NCBI GenBank assembly: GCA_958296015.1
Contig: CATQIH010000046.1
Location: 1 to 64,000, forward strand
DNA length: 64,000 nucleotides
Source: Cyclobacteriaceae bacterium
GTDB lineage: Bacteria > Bacteroidota > Bacteroidia > Cytophagales > Cyclobacteriaceae
Direction: 5' to 3'
The notes beneath the pieces were generated by a model. It was not told the DNA's origin. It saw only the letters and a program-made list of their open reading frames with translations, and did not search any database. The first letter of the stretch is position 1. Each line of letters opens with the position of its first letter. A program made the translations under genes and the position numbers. This document shows, one piece after another, positions 1-8,185 of this stretch.

Positions 1-1
1 C

Positions 2-952
2 GAGGAGATCAACCTCTTAAATGGCCTTGCCAAAAAGCTCAAAGCAGAACGTTTTGCCAGCGGAGCCATCAACTTTGAGACAACCGAAGTACGCTTCCGC
101 CTGGATGCAATGGGCAACCCACTGGAAGTGGTGCCTAAAGTACGCAAAGATGCGCATAAGCTGATAGAAGAGTTTATGCTGCTGGCCAACAAGAAGGTAG
201 CGGAGTACGTCTATAAATACAAAGGCAGAAAAGAAAAGAACACGTTTGTCTACCGCATCCACGATGCCCCCGACCTGGATAAGATCACCGAGTTCCGAGA
301 ATTTGCGCAGCGTTTCGGCCACAAGCTCAACATCTCGGCAGATGCCATCTCCTTGTCGCTGAACAAGCTGATGGAGAACCTGGAAGGACGCCCCGAGCAG
401 GACATCCTGCAACAGTTGGCAATCCGCACGATGGCCAAAGCCAAGTATACCACAGAAGCCAAGGGGCACTTCGGGCTGGCCTTCAAGCATTATACGCACT
501 TCACGTCGCCCATCCGTCGCTATCCTGATGTGATGGTGCACCGCCTGTTGCAGCATTACCTGGATGGGGGCAAGCCTGCCGACCAAGAGCATTACGAACG
601 CGAGTGCGTGCATTCTTCCGAAAGAGAGAAGAAAGCAGCCGATGCCGAACGTGCTTCCATCAAATACAAGCAGGTGCAATTTATGCAGCAGCAAGCCTCC
701 GACAAGATCTTTGAAGGCATCGTATCGGGCGTTACCGAGTGGGGCATCTATGTGGAGATTGTAGAAACCAAATGCGAAGGCATGATCCGTATGGCCGACA
801 TGAAAGACGATTACTACGACTTGGATGCCAAAAACTACCGCGTGATCGGCAAACGCCGCAAGCGCATCATTGCCCTGGGCGACAAGCTCAAAGTAAGAGT
901 CCTGAACACCGACCTGGAACGCAGAACCATTGACCTGGAGTTTGTGAAGTAG
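2..952 (+). CDS. rnr: Ribonuclease R, C-terminal part (5' end outside window)
   Basis: Exoribonuclease of the RNase II/R family, degrading structured RNA 3' to 5' in the cytoplasm. The frame is open from the first bases of the window, so the N-terminal cold-shock domains and the start of the RNB domain are missing; about 316 residues remain. The visible part holds the end of the catalytic RNB domain, including the conserved FTSPIRRYPD stretch, followed by a C-terminal S1 RNA-binding domain beginning near KIFEGIVSGV. The basic tail typical of some RNase R proteins is short here. It ends in TAG at 950-952. No terminator hairpin is seen after it. Assignment to RNase R rather than RNase II rests on the Bacteroidota context and the S1 region, and is confident. 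Confidence 0.93.
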   Translation, partial: EEINLLNGLAKKLKAERFASGAINFETTEVRFRLDAMGNPLEVVPKVRKDAHKLIEEFMLLANKKVAEYVYKYKGRKEKNTFVYRIHDAPDLDKITEFREFAQRFGHKLNISADAISLSLNKLMENLEGRPEQDILQQLAIRTMAKAKYTTEAKGHFGLAFKHYTHFTSPIRRYPDVMVHRLLQHYLDGGKPADQEHYERECVHSSEREKKAADAERASIKYKQVQFMQQQASDKIFEGIVSGVTEWGIYVEIVETKCEGMIRMADMKDDYYDLDAKNYRVIGKRRKRIIALGDKLKVRVLNTDLERRTIDLEFVK

Positions 953-1041
953 GCACTAACAAGATACCGGCAAGCGTGGCGTACACAAGGTTATCCAATC
1001 ACTCAGTTCTTTTCTACGTATCCTGTTATGCCCCTGATTGA

Positions 1042-1071
1042 CTTGTGACCAGCAGGTGAACATGCAACCTT
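1042..1071. repeat. Left copy of a 30-bp direct repeat bracketing DUF433/DUF5615
   Basis: Core CTTGTGACCAGCA. A second copy lies at 1775-1804 in the same orientation; by eye 25 of 30 bases match. The two copies enclose exactly the two-gene toxin-antitoxin-like pair and nothing else. Confidence 0.6.
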
Positions 1072-1158
1072 GAAACAAGTTTCACTCGAGCTTTGTCTTA
1101 CCTGCTTGTTTGTATAGATGCTAATTTTTGCTCGTTTACAGATGTGTTACTTGCCACT

Positions 1159-1506
1159 TTATATGTTTCTACGTCTGACTTTGTTTTTATTGATTGTGAT
1201 AAATTCATTCTTTCCGTCAGCCTCTGTCGTTTTCAATGTGTATTTGAGAAAGGAAAGAACTATATCGTAGTCTTCTTTGTCGTATCGCAAAAAGATGATT
1301 GTTAGCCCTGATAAGTGATGAGAAAAAATCCACTCGCCAAAATCCTCATCCTCTGTAATTAGAATTCGGTTGTTTTGTCTTGCCAAAGCGATCATGTCTT
1401 CATCAGCCATACCAGCATTAGTTTCCTTTATCCAGACTACCTGATGGCCTTCTCTGCGTAAGGCTTTTACCAAATTACCATTCAATCCCTCATCTGCTAT
1501 AATCAT
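1159..1506 (-). CDS. DUF5615 family PIN-like protein (putative toxin)
   Basis: A 115-residue protein with the Mut7-C/PIN-like fold signature of DUF5615: N-terminal IIADEGLNGNLVKALRREGH, then ADEDMIALARQNNRILITED and a DFGEWIF segment, with acidic residues (D near 5, E/D near 30-35, the EDEDFG cluster) placed as in PIN-type nucleases. The ATG at 1506 is preferred to an in-frame TTG at 1512 because it lies two bases after the stop of the upstream DUF433 gene. The pair is co-transcribed. Families DUF433 and DUF5615 are regularly encoded together and are thought to be an antitoxin-toxin pair; nuclease activity is inferred, not shown. The DNA is clearly more AT-rich than the RNase R gene beside it. 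Confidence 0.82.
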   Translation of the reverse strand: MIIADEGLNGNLVKALRREGHQVVWIKETNAGMADEDMIALARQNNRILITEDEDFGEWIFSHHLSGLTIIFLRYDKEDYDIVLSFLKYTLKTTEADGKNEFITINKNKVRRRNI

Positions 1507-1508
1507 TA

Positions 1509-1736
1509 TCAAGCACTTTGCAATGTATCTTCACTTTCTATCACTGATAAAGCATAGCTTACACATGCCATAATATCTTCTTTAGTGATATGAGCATACA
1601 TTTCTATAATCTCATCGAAGGAATAGCCTCCTGCTATCTTCCGCAGGATTAATTCAACTGTGATGCGAGTACCTTTGATAACAGGTTTGCCAAGCATCAC
1701 TTTGGGATTTGCTGTTATTCTATCCTGATAATTCAT
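1509..1736 (-). CDS. DUF433 domain protein (putative antitoxin)
   Basis: A 75-residue protein matching the DUF433 pattern along its whole length: ITANPKVMLGKPVIKGTRIT, then a helix-turn-helix-like stretch (SFDEIIEMYAHITKEDI) and a short C-terminal helix (MACVSYALSVIESE). DUF433 proteins are small DNA-binding-like proteins normally encoded just upstream of a DUF5615 protein, as here, with a two-base gap. The expected role is antitoxin and autorepressor of the pair. The promoter should lie in 1737-1774, between the ATG and the right direct repeat; no clear box is visible. Confidence 0.82.
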   Translation of the reverse strand: MNYQDRITANPKVMLGKPVIKGTRITVELILRKIAGGYSFDEIIEMYAHITKEDIMACVSYALSVIESEDTLQSA

Positions 1737-1774
1737 ATTCTTTTTTATCGAAGTTTTTCTTTTTGATGCCTCGT

Positions 1775-1804
1775 CTTGTGACCAGCAAGTAAATATGCAG
1801 CTTT
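1775..1804. repeat. Right copy of the 30-bp direct repeat
   Basis: Partner of 1042-1071, same orientation, about 25 of 30 positions alike. It lies upstream of the DUF433 start, so the repeats mark both borders of the module. Confidence 0.6.
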
Positions 1805-2583
1805 TTCACTGACTTCCATCATAGGTACCCCTATACTTTCTTCTTTACCGAAGTAATGATTCAAGTTACCATATTTTTTGATATAAAAGATATTTGAGTT
1901 GCCTATAACAGCTGTATATAAACCATATGGCCGTTATTTCCCTTTCAGTACCAGGCCTTATGCTTCCTTATTTATACATATCTTCCACCCTCATGCCTGC
2001 ACCAAGCATATTCATGCTTACTTCCATAGGCCATCGTATTGCTGGTATACAGTCGCACAGCAGCAGCACCAGCCCGGTGAGCTTTTTACCCAATTTGCTC
2101 ATTGGGAAGGGTCTGACCAGTGAGCCATTTGGTTGAATGGTTCGTTGGGCAACAGTAGCCAAATGAGCCATTCAGTTGATTTGGTCGTTGGGAAGTGCCC
2201 GACCAGTGAGTCGTTCGGTTGATTTCCTCATTGGGAAGCAGTGGAATGGTGCGTGAATTAGTTGACTATCAGATGTGGCAGTATGTATTTTACATCGGCA
2301 CGTTATACCTGATGTCTGAATCTTGCTGTAACGTTTTGCCTTTTACCCAACGTTTACAAGGCATAATCTGAAAAGGATATGCAGTGGCGCAAAGTAGTTG
2401 GTGTCTCCGTTTCACATGATTGGCCGGTTAATAGTACTTTTTAATATGTTCCAATGATTGGCAGTATATATTTTACTGCAAACATTACCTCCGTAAGATA
2501 TGAGACCTACCTCTGTCATTTTGATGATTGACTGTGCCTATTTTAGCGTCTGTAAATCAAATATTCATTTAAAAATTATTCAG
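1805..2583. other. Long intergenic region without a convincing gene
   Basis: About 780 bases. Short open frames exist but none resembles a protein and they overlap in several frames. The region contains the 43-bp degenerate tandem array at 2099-2250 and otherwise AT-rich sequence leading into the gene at 2584. Confidence 0.6.
2099..2250. repeat. Degenerate tandem array, 43-bp period, about 3.5 copies
   Basis: Units begin with TC(A/G)TTGGG at 2099, 2142, 2185 and 2228, exactly 43 bases apart. Each complete unit also carries an AGTGAG/AATGAG-like segment near the middle and a GGTTGA or AGTTGA segment near the end. Copies differ by many substitutions. There are no spacers, so this is not a CRISPR array. 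Confidence 0.65.
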
Positions 2584-3225
2584 ATGGGCAAATCATTACA
2601 GGCAGAATTAACCGAATCACGTATTATTGTTGAAAATACCAAAAAGCATGTGTTTATCCAGCAGCGGATGGCTCCCCTGGGCTACGATATGCCCAAAATA
2701 AATGAGGGAGAGGCGTATTATCAAACCGTCAGACGGTTGCAGGCAGAGCAGGAAGACAGGTACAGCCAGAAACATATGCTTTCTGTTAACCTGGATGCTG
2801 GACTACAAAAGGCAAAGAGCCAGTTTAACCGCCATGCTAAGATAGCGGGCCTGGCTTATGAAGAAGATCCCGGTATGCTCAGGAAACTGAAGATCAAAGA
2901 AAAGGGCAACGGCACCGAGAAGTGGATCGACAGGGTCGTTAATTTTTACACCATCCTGCTGGCAGATAGTACACAGGTCAATAAATACGGCCTTTCCACA
3001 AAGGAGTTGACGCAGATGCATGCCCTATCACTATCTTTGCTGGACATGCGCAACCAGCAAAAGGTGTGCAAAGGAGAAGCAGAACAGGCTACCCAGGAGC
3101 GCGAGCAGGCCCGCAAGGTGTTGAGGCAGTGGATGAATGAGTTCCGCTATGTAGCCCGCCATGCCCTCAAAGACCAGAAACAACTCCTGGAAGTGCTGGG
3201 CATCGCCGTGAAGACAGGCAAGTAG
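2584..3225 (+). CDS. Unknown helical protein, paralogue of the gene at 14728-15441
   Basis: About 213 residues, mostly charged and predicted alpha-helical, no signal peptide or membrane segment. The ATG at 2584 (MGKSLQAELT) is preferred; an upstream in-frame ATG at 2500 would add a Cys/Ile-rich leader unlike the rest. The C-terminal motif WMNEFRYVARHALKDQKQLL followed by EVLGI aligns with WYADFRRIARTAFHHTPQVL followed by ESFGI in the minus-strand gene at 14728-15441, and the overall length and helical pattern also agree, so the two are paralogues. I do not recognise the family. A glutamate/glutamine-rich coiled-coil segment lies near residues 165-185. The gene stands alone: a 847-base gap precedes it and a palindrome follows the stop. 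Confidence 0.75.
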   Translation: MGKSLQAELTESRIIVENTKKHVFIQQRMAPLGYDMPKINEGEAYYQTVRRLQAEQEDRYSQKHMLSVNLDAGLQKAKSQFNRHAKIAGLAYEEDPGMLRKLKIKEKGNGTEKWIDRVVNFYTILLADSTQVNKYGLSTKELTQMHALSLSLLDMRNQQKVCKGEAEQATQEREQARKVLRQWMNEFRYVARHALKDQKQLLEVLGIAVKTGK

Positions 3226-3240
3226 TAATACATTTTAGTT

Positions 3241-3263
3241 GGTGCGAGCTTGCAACTCGCACC
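3241..3263. repeat. REP-like palindrome
   Basis: GGTGCGAG and CTCGCACC pair around a seven-base loop (3249-3255). A half-site of the same motif (CTGCAAGTTCGCACC) ends near 3600 in inverted sense. It lies just after a stop codon and next to a transposase remnant, as REP elements do. It may also act as a weak terminator for 2584-3225, although no T-tract follows. Confidence 0.55.
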
Positions 3264-3292
3264 TCTTCAACTCAACCGTACAATCTTTCGCC

Positions 3293-3379
3293 ATGCGCAG
3301 GAAATACGAGTGCTATGATAAAGAGGGATGGTATTTTATAAGCTTCGCAACAGTATATCGGATTGACGTTTTATACTGA
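3293..3379 (+). pseudogene. N-terminal remnant of a REP-associated tyrosine transposase (RAYT)
   Basis: A 28-codon frame starting at ATG 3293 reads MRRKYECYDKEGWYFISFAT and then VYRIDVLY before a TGA. This matches the start of Bacteroidota RAYT (Y1-transposase) proteins, which open with an SRKYKF..EGLYFVSFATV..WIDVF pattern. The HUH motif and catalytic tyrosine regions are gone. The fragment lies between the palindrome at 3241 and the inverted half-palindrome near 3600. Confidence 0.5.
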
Positions 3380-3602
3380 TATTGGTCTTTTTGTCCATAC
3401 CCAAGCTAAAAAGTGTATAGGCATGTTGAAACTCTGGCTGGCTGCCACCTACAAAGTCCAGTGATACATTGGTGTCAACCAAGAGAAAAGCCTGTATCTC
3501 GCCGGTTAAATTTTTACCTTGCTTCTTCAACATTAGGAAAAGGTTTGTTAGAGATTGATTTTGTGTAGTTTGCGAAGATACGTACTGCAAGTTCGCACCC
3601 AT
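3336..3602 (-). CDS. Doubtful small hypothetical protein
   Basis: An 88-codon frame that I cannot assign. Its start codon lies inside the half-palindrome near 3590-3600 and its 3' end runs over the RAYT remnant, so it is probably a chance frame or a relic created by repeat insertion. It is listed only because its composition (balanced hydrophobic and polar residues, VDTNVSLDFVGG) is not obviously random. Confidence 0.15.
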   Translation of the reverse strand: MGANLQYVSSQTTQNQSLTNLFLMLKKQGKNLTGEIQAFLLVDTNVSLDFVGGSQPEFQHAYTLFSLGMDKKTNISIKRQSDILLRSL

Positions 3603-3685
3603 ATAATTGATAAACCAATCATTTTTCCAAACCTACTTTGCTTCTGGCTGTTAAAGAATTGTTTTTGTAAACGAAACGAACAGTT

Positions 3686-4552
3686 ATGAAAGTAGGATTC
3701 ATTGGGTTGGGGCGCATGGGCAGCAAGATGGCCGCCAACCTTATAGAAGCAGGCATAGACTTGCAGGTATACAACCGCACCCGCGAAAAGGCAGACCTGT
3801 TGGGCACACCACTGGCAGATAGTCCGGCAGCTCTGGCAAGCAACGTAGATGTGCTCATCACCATGCTCTCGGACGACCAGGCGTTGCACGATACCATGCT
3901 GGGTACAGACGGTGCCATTGCCGGACTCAAACCAAATGCTTTGCATATATCTATGAGCACTGTCAGCATCGAGATCATCAAAGCACTCACCGAAAAGCAC
4001 CGTCATGCAGGCCAGCATTTTCTTTCCTCCCCGGTATTTGGCCGTCCTGATGCCGCGGAAACAGCAGGCTTAGTCATTGTGGTTGCCGGGTCGCAAGAGC
4101 AGGCAAAGGCTGTGAGGCACCTCTATCAGCACATGGGCAAAGCCTGGCACTACGTAGGCGAAGAACCCTGGAAAGCCAATCTCTTTAAGATCGCCGGTAA
4201 TTTCTGGATATCTTCTATGATAGAAACCATTGGCGAGTCCACCACGCTGCTCAAAAAGGCAGGTGCCAACCACGAACAGTTCTTCGAGATACTGACGGGC
4301 ATCTTCCAGTCGCCCATCTATGAGAACTATGGCAAGAATATTCTCCACGAAAAGTACGAACCAGCAGGCTTTGCCTTAAAATACGGTCTCAAAGATACGC
4401 AGCTAATAGCCGATGCTGCCCGCACTTTCTTAGTGCCTATGCCTTTTGTATCAGCCCTGAGAGATAATTACACCCTGGCGGTCAACCGGGGCAAAGCAGA
4501 CATCGACTGGTCGGGGCTGGCCAGGCAGATTGGAGAGAATGGTGGCATGTGA
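3686..4552 (+). CDS. NAD(P)-dependent beta-hydroxyacid dehydrogenase family protein
   Basis: 288 residues, full length for the 3-hydroxyisobutyrate dehydrogenase/6-phosphogluconate dehydrogenase-like family. The N-terminal Rossmann motif is MKVGFIGLGRMGSKMAANLI (GxGxMG). The cofactor-binding domain covers about residues 1-160 and an all-helical C-terminal domain follows, with KIAGNFW..SMIETIGES holding the catalytic lysine position (about residue 170) typical of the family. The substrate cannot be told from sequence; relatives reduce 3-hydroxyisobutyrate, tartronate semialdehyde, succinic semialdehyde or act as imine reductases. ATG 3686 begins directly with the Rossmann strand. The following SDR gene on the same strand is 125 bases away. 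Confidence 0.88.
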   Translation: MKVGFIGLGRMGSKMAANLIEAGIDLQVYNRTREKADLLGTPLADSPAALASNVDVLITMLSDDQALHDTMLGTDGAIAGLKPNALHISMSTVSIEIIKALTEKHRHAGQHFLSSPVFGRPDAAETAGLVIVVAGSQEQAKAVRHLYQHMGKAWHYVGEEPWKANLFKIAGNFWISSMIETIGESTTLLKKAGANHEQFFEILTGIFQSPIYENYGKNILHEKYEPAGFALKYGLKDTQLIADAARTFLVPMPFVSALRDNYTLAVNRGKADIDWSGLARQIGENGGM

Positions 4553-4677
4553 GCCTATAGGCTTTGCCAAAAAGTTTGCCTGTTCTGCTGCAAATTCTCG
4601 TTTTGGCTCAAAACAATTCACTGACATCGTGCTTATAACACAACAATACCATTTTTTAAACACAAATAATCTATATC

Positions 4678-5580
4678 ATGAGCAACACAAAGAATCAATA
4701 CGCTAAACAGAATCCCCTGGAACAATATCCGAAGCCACCCTTTCCGCGTCAGCCGCAGGACAGGCCCGGTTCGGTGCATAAAATGGACCCCGAGCCTGAT
4801 CATGGAGAAGAAAGCTACCAGGGCTTTGGCCGGTTGGAAGGCAGAAAGGCCCTGATCACCGGTGGCGACTCAGGCATAGGCCGCGCCGTCGCCATTGCCT
4901 ATGCCCGCGAAGGTGCCGACGTGGCCATTAACTACCTGCCCGGCGAAGAGGGCAACGCGCAGGAAGTAGTTAAGCTGATAGAGGCCGAAGGCAGAAAGGC
5001 CATCACCGTGCCCGGCGATATCTCTGACGAGAGCTTCTGCAAAAAGCTGGTAGAAGATGCTGTGGAAGGCTTAGGTGGCCTTGATATTCTGGTAAACAAT
5101 GCAGGCAGACAGACAGCCAAGAAGTCTATAGCCGAGCTAACCACCGAGCAGTTCGACAACACATTTAAGGTCAACGTGTATGCACTGTTCTGGATCTCCA
5201 AGGCGGCACTTCCACACATGGATGCCGGGTCGGCCATCATCAACACCTCTTCTATCCAGGCATTCGACCCGTCGGACATCTTGCTGGACTATGCCCAAAC
5301 CAAGTCCTGTATCGTAGCCTTCACCAAAGCACTGGCCCAGCAGGTAGCCGAAAAGGGCATCCGTGTCAACGCCGTAGCACCAGGCCCATTCTGGACACCG
5401 CTGCAACCTTCGGGTGGGCAACCTCAGGACAAGATAGAGAAGTTTGGCTCCAATACGGCCTTTGGTCGCCCTGGCCAGCCCGCAGAGATTGCACCGATGT
5501 ATGTGTTGCTGGCCTCTCAGGAAGCAAGCTATATCACCGGTGAAGTGATGGGCGTAACAGGCGGCATGATGCCCTTCTGA
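4678..5580 (+). CDS. Short-chain dehydrogenase/reductase (YhdF/YghA-like, extended N-terminus)
   Basis: 300 residues. A hydrophilic leader of about 45 residues rich in Pro and Gln precedes the Rossmann fold, as in the general-stress SDRs YhdF and YghA. Cofactor motif [12 protein letters not shown] near residue 60, NNAG near residue 140, and the catalytic Ser..Tyr-x3-Lys set as [20 protein letters not shown] near residues 195-215. The C-terminus [14 protein letters not shown] is the usual SDR ending. Members are often called glucose 1-dehydrogenase but the true substrate is uncertain; induction by stress in relatives suggests a protective role. A strong terminator lies about 110 bases downstream. 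Confidence 0.88.
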   Translation: MSNTKNQYAKQNPLEQYPKPPFPRQPQDRPGSVHKMDPEPDHGEESYQGFGRLEGRKALITGGDSGIGRAVAIAYAREGADVAINYLPGEEGNAQEVVKLIEAEGRKAITVPGDISDESFCKKLVEDAVEGLGGLDILVNNAGRQTAKKSIAELTTEQFDNTFKVNVYALFWISKAALPHMDAGSAIINTSSIQAFDPSDILLDYAQTKSCIVAFTKALAQQVAEKGIRVNAVAPGPFWTPLQPSGGQPQDKIEKFGSNTAFGRPGQPAEIAPMYVLLASQEASYITGEVMGVTGGMMPF

Positions 5581-5689
5581 TAGCGGTAACAAAATAAACA
5601 GCAGGCAGATACTGAACCTGCCATTGGCTGCGTTTTTTAAAGGTAACACCTCACATCTAGCTGTAATGATATGCTGAGGCAGGAAAATT

Positions 5690-5720
5690 CCCCCGGACAG
5701 ATTGATCCGGGGGCTTTTTT
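5690..5720 (+). terminator. Rho-independent terminator after the SDR gene
   Basis: Perfect eight-base stem CCCCCGGA / TCCGGGGG (5690-5697 with 5706-5713), eight-base loop, then a T-run at 5715-5720. It ends 30 bases before the next ATG, so 5750 must have its own promoter or lie in readthrough. Confidence 0.85.
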
Positions 5721-5749
5721 ATGAGTATATTTAGGTACACCTTAGCATT

Positions 5750-6613
5750 ATGAAGAAGTATTTGCTTTGCTTTCTGTTGTTTTGCATAGGCAATATCATG
5801 CATTCCTTTTGCTACGGACAGGAAAACCAAGTCATTGTGCTCAAAGGAGTTGTGATAGATGCTGATAGCCTGTTGCCTTTGCCTTATGTACATATACGCA
5901 CCAAGAACCTGCAACTGGCCAATGCCACAGAAGTTAACGGACAATTCAATGTGCGTGTGCACCTGCAAGACACGATCATCTTCACCAGCATAGGCTACAA
6001 ACCTTTCCAGCTGATACCGGCAGACAGCAGCCAGCAAAAGCTCGAGCACCTGGTGATCACCATGACCCCGCAGGTGTACCAGCTGCACGAAGTCAGCGTG
6101 AAAGCCTATGAAGACCTCACCAAATACATCAGGTATAAAGACAAGCCACTGGACATGAGGATGCCCGAGAAAAAGCCTTTGTTTGAAAGGAAGGAGCCTA
6201 AAGCCACACCCGCTGTCAAACTAGCCGGAGGCATGAACGGTGCCAGCCTGGAAGGTGGGCTATCGGCTTTTGCCAACCTTTTCAATAGTAAGTTTCAGCA
6301 GGAGAAAAAGCTCAGGAAACTGCTGGAGATAGAAGGTGAAGAAAAGCAGCGGCAGTACCTGACAGACATCATGACTGAAAAGTACCAGGAGATGCTGCTG
6401 CACGTAGCTGACCTGAACCAGGCAGATGTGCGCCGCTTCACCAAAGCCTACATGCCAGACCCCAACGTGATGGTCAATATGAATGACTATACGATTGTGG
6501 CAGGTATTATAGACGACCTGCGCCGGTTTGTACCTACAACTACCGAAGATGTCTCTGTTGAGGAAATATCAAAAAGAGCTAACTTTGAGGGAGATAAACC
6601 AGTAGATCAATAG
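5750..6613 (+). CDS. Exported protein with carboxypeptidase-like regulatory domain
   Basis: 287 residues with an N-terminal signal peptide (MKKYLLCFLLFCIGNIMHSF..YGQ). Residues about 28-105 form a CarboxypepD_reg-like beta-sandwich (VLKGVVIDADSLLPLPYVHI; NGQFNVRV; FTSIGYKP), the domain that begins many Bacteroidota outer-membrane receptors. The rest is charged and helical with no barrel strands, so this is not a TonB receptor; it is a periplasmic or surface-anchored accessory. The function is unknown. The next gene, 22 bases on, encodes a single-membrane-pass protein, and the two are probably co-transcribed. Confidence 0.75.
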   Translation: MKKYLLCFLLFCIGNIMHSFCYGQENQVIVLKGVVIDADSLLPLPYVHIRTKNLQLANATEVNGQFNVRVHLQDTIIFTSIGYKPFQLIPADSSQQKLEHLVITMTPQVYQLHEVSVKAYEDLTKYIRYKDKPLDMRMPEKKPLFERKEPKATPAVKLAGGMNGASLEGGLSAFANLFNSKFQQEKKLRKLLEIEGEEKQRQYLTDIMTEKYQEMLLHVADLNQADVRRFTKAYMPDPNVMVNMNDYTIVAGIIDDLRRFVPTTTEDVSVEEISKRANFEGDKPVDQ

Positions 6614-6635
6614 GCAGGAACGGGCCAACCACAGT

Positions 6636-7277
6636 ATGATTAACAAACAAAACAAAGACAAGATCATTACCCAGTACCTGCAAGGCAAGCTTAGCTCCGA
6701 ACTGGCCAGGGAAGTGGAAGAGCGGATACAAACCGATGCGGAGTTTCTACACGAAGTCACCTTGCAGGAAAGGATTATGCGAACCATTTACGAGAGTGAG
6801 CGGGTGTTTCTCAACAACGAGCTGGACCACCTCTTTGAAGATAACATTGGCTGGTCACAGGAAGAACATGCACTGTCGCTGGTGCCGCTGGCAAAAAAGC
6901 GCAGCGGCTATACCGCTGGCATGGTGGCAGCCTTACTGCTGATAGCAACAGGCATAGCCTTCTGGTGGTATGGCAAGCCAACAACATCAAAAGTGCAGTA
7001 CATGAAAGTAGCACTCCCAGCAAATGGCCACGACAGCCTTTCCTCCAAAGTAGCAGGCAGCCTGCCTGTGCTCATCATCGACGATAAAATGCTGTACGAC
7101 TTCCACTATCAGCTGGGAGATACACTGCGGCTCTATGGCTACTTTCAGCCAAGCGATATGCAGTTGCACTACAATGCCGGGCAGCAGGGCTACGTGCTGA
7201 GAACCGACGGACATACTTATCCTCTTGCCAAAACTGATATGATCACACCCCTACAGCCCAGGACACCGGGTAGATAG
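6636..7277 (+). CDS. Membrane protein with anti-sigma-like N-terminus
   Basis: 213 residues. The first 70 residues (KIITQYLQGKLSSELAREVE..) resemble the cytoplasmic N-terminus of FecR/anti-sigma or gliding-associated regulators without a zinc motif. One transmembrane helix follows near residues 90-110 (YTAGMVAALLLIATGIAFWW), then a periplasmic domain of about 100 residues ending in a GYVLRTDGHTYPLA segment. I see no sigma factor next to it, so a regulatory role is only suggested by topology. It follows the exported CarboxypepD_reg protein by 22 bases. Confidence 0.65.
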   Translation: MINKQNKDKIITQYLQGKLSSELAREVEERIQTDAEFLHEVTLQERIMRTIYESERVFLNNELDHLFEDNIGWSQEEHALSLVPLAKKRSGYTAGMVAALLLIATGIAFWWYGKPTTSKVQYMKVALPANGHDSLSSKVAGSLPVLIIDDKMLYDFHYQLGDTLRLYGYFQPSDMQLHYNAGQQGYVLRTDGHTYPLAKTDMITPLQPRTPGR

Positions 7278-7380
7278 CCTTATTATTTTGTGCAACAACC
7301 AGAAACGCATATTGAATGAGGTGAAGTTTTAGCATCTTTGGTGAAACGACGCAGGAAAACAACCGCCAGTGTATCACACC

Positions 7381-8169
7381 ATGAAACGTACGCGCATACT
7401 TGTGTTGGGAAAAAGCTTTCCGGAGCCGGACAACCGTGAGATGGAAACCATATGCACGATAGGATGTACTACAGCGGGAAAGCTGATCCGCCTCTACCCG
7501 GTGCCACTACGCTACCTGCCCAACCATATCCACTACCGTCCGCACGACTGGATTACTGCACCCATTGCACGCAGTACGCAGGATACCCGTGCGGAAACCT
7601 ACAATGTGATGAGCAAAGAGATCAGTCTGGACGGTCGGATGATACCCAACCGGGGCTGGGTGAACCTGGAACGCTATGTATTTGCCGATGCTCAATGGCA
7701 TTACCGCAACCTGGAAGCCCTGCAAAGTGCTCAGAAAAGCCGCCGTGTATCTGTTGGTTTTATCAAGGTGGACTGCGTGAAGAACATAGCGATCGTACCC
7801 AGACTAGAAGAAGAACGGGCACTGCATGAAGCAAAGATAGACCAGCTCCAGCAACAGCAGTTGCTCACCGCTGCATCTGCCGGGTTGCTTGCCTTCCAGC
7901 CTTACCGCATTGTGGTGCACTGGACAGCCCCGGATGATCATGTAGTGTACGAAACAGAAATATGCTCCTGGAAAGTGCTCAGGCAGGTAGGCAAAGTCAG
8001 TGAAGCCACTGCCGATAGGCATGTACGAAAGCTCCTGGACACTGAAATACACGACCTTGGTTTTATCATGGCCAGCTTCAAAGACAATCCACAATTTAAA
8101 GTGATAGGCTTATGGCATCCTAAAAAAAAGGACGTGCTGCTATACAAATCACAGCTAACATTGTTTTAA
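7381..8169 (+). CDS. Conserved protein of unknown function (ETICTIG..GKLIRLYPVP type)
   Basis: 262 residues from ATG 7381; an upstream GTG at 7369 is less likely. The N-terminus (RILVLGKSFPEPDN then ETICTIGCTTAGKLIRLYPV) is a strand-rich, probably soluble domain that I have the impression is shared by scattered bacterial proteins of unknown role, but I cannot name the family. Conserved-looking features are the paired Cys residues near 28-32, the RYL/HDWI segment near residue 45, and the C-terminal FKVIGLWHPKK. No signal peptide and no membrane segment. It is followed after 16 bases by the aldo/keto reductase, so it may be in that operon. Confidence 0.65.
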   Translation: MKRTRILVLGKSFPEPDNREMETICTIGCTTAGKLIRLYPVPLRYLPNHIHYRPHDWITAPIARSTQDTRAETYNVMSKEISLDGRMIPNRGWVNLERYVFADAQWHYRNLEALQSAQKSRRVSVGFIKVDCVKNIAIVPRLEEERALHEAKIDQLQQQQLLTAASAGLLAFQPYRIVVHWTAPDDHVVYETEICSWKVLRQVGKVSEATADRHVRKLLDTEIHDLGFIMASFKDNPQFKVIGLWHPKKKDVLLYKSQLTLF

Positions 8170-8185
8170 ATGAACTTAGACAGAT

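Noticed and set aside
1093-1305. Plus-strand frame over the DUF5615 gene
   Set aside because: Starts with TTG, rich in Cys/Phe/Val, antisense to a recognisable gene.
3548-4018. Minus-strand open frame of 156 codons
   Set aside because: Mostly antisense to the dehydrogenase gene at 3686; no recognisable domain.
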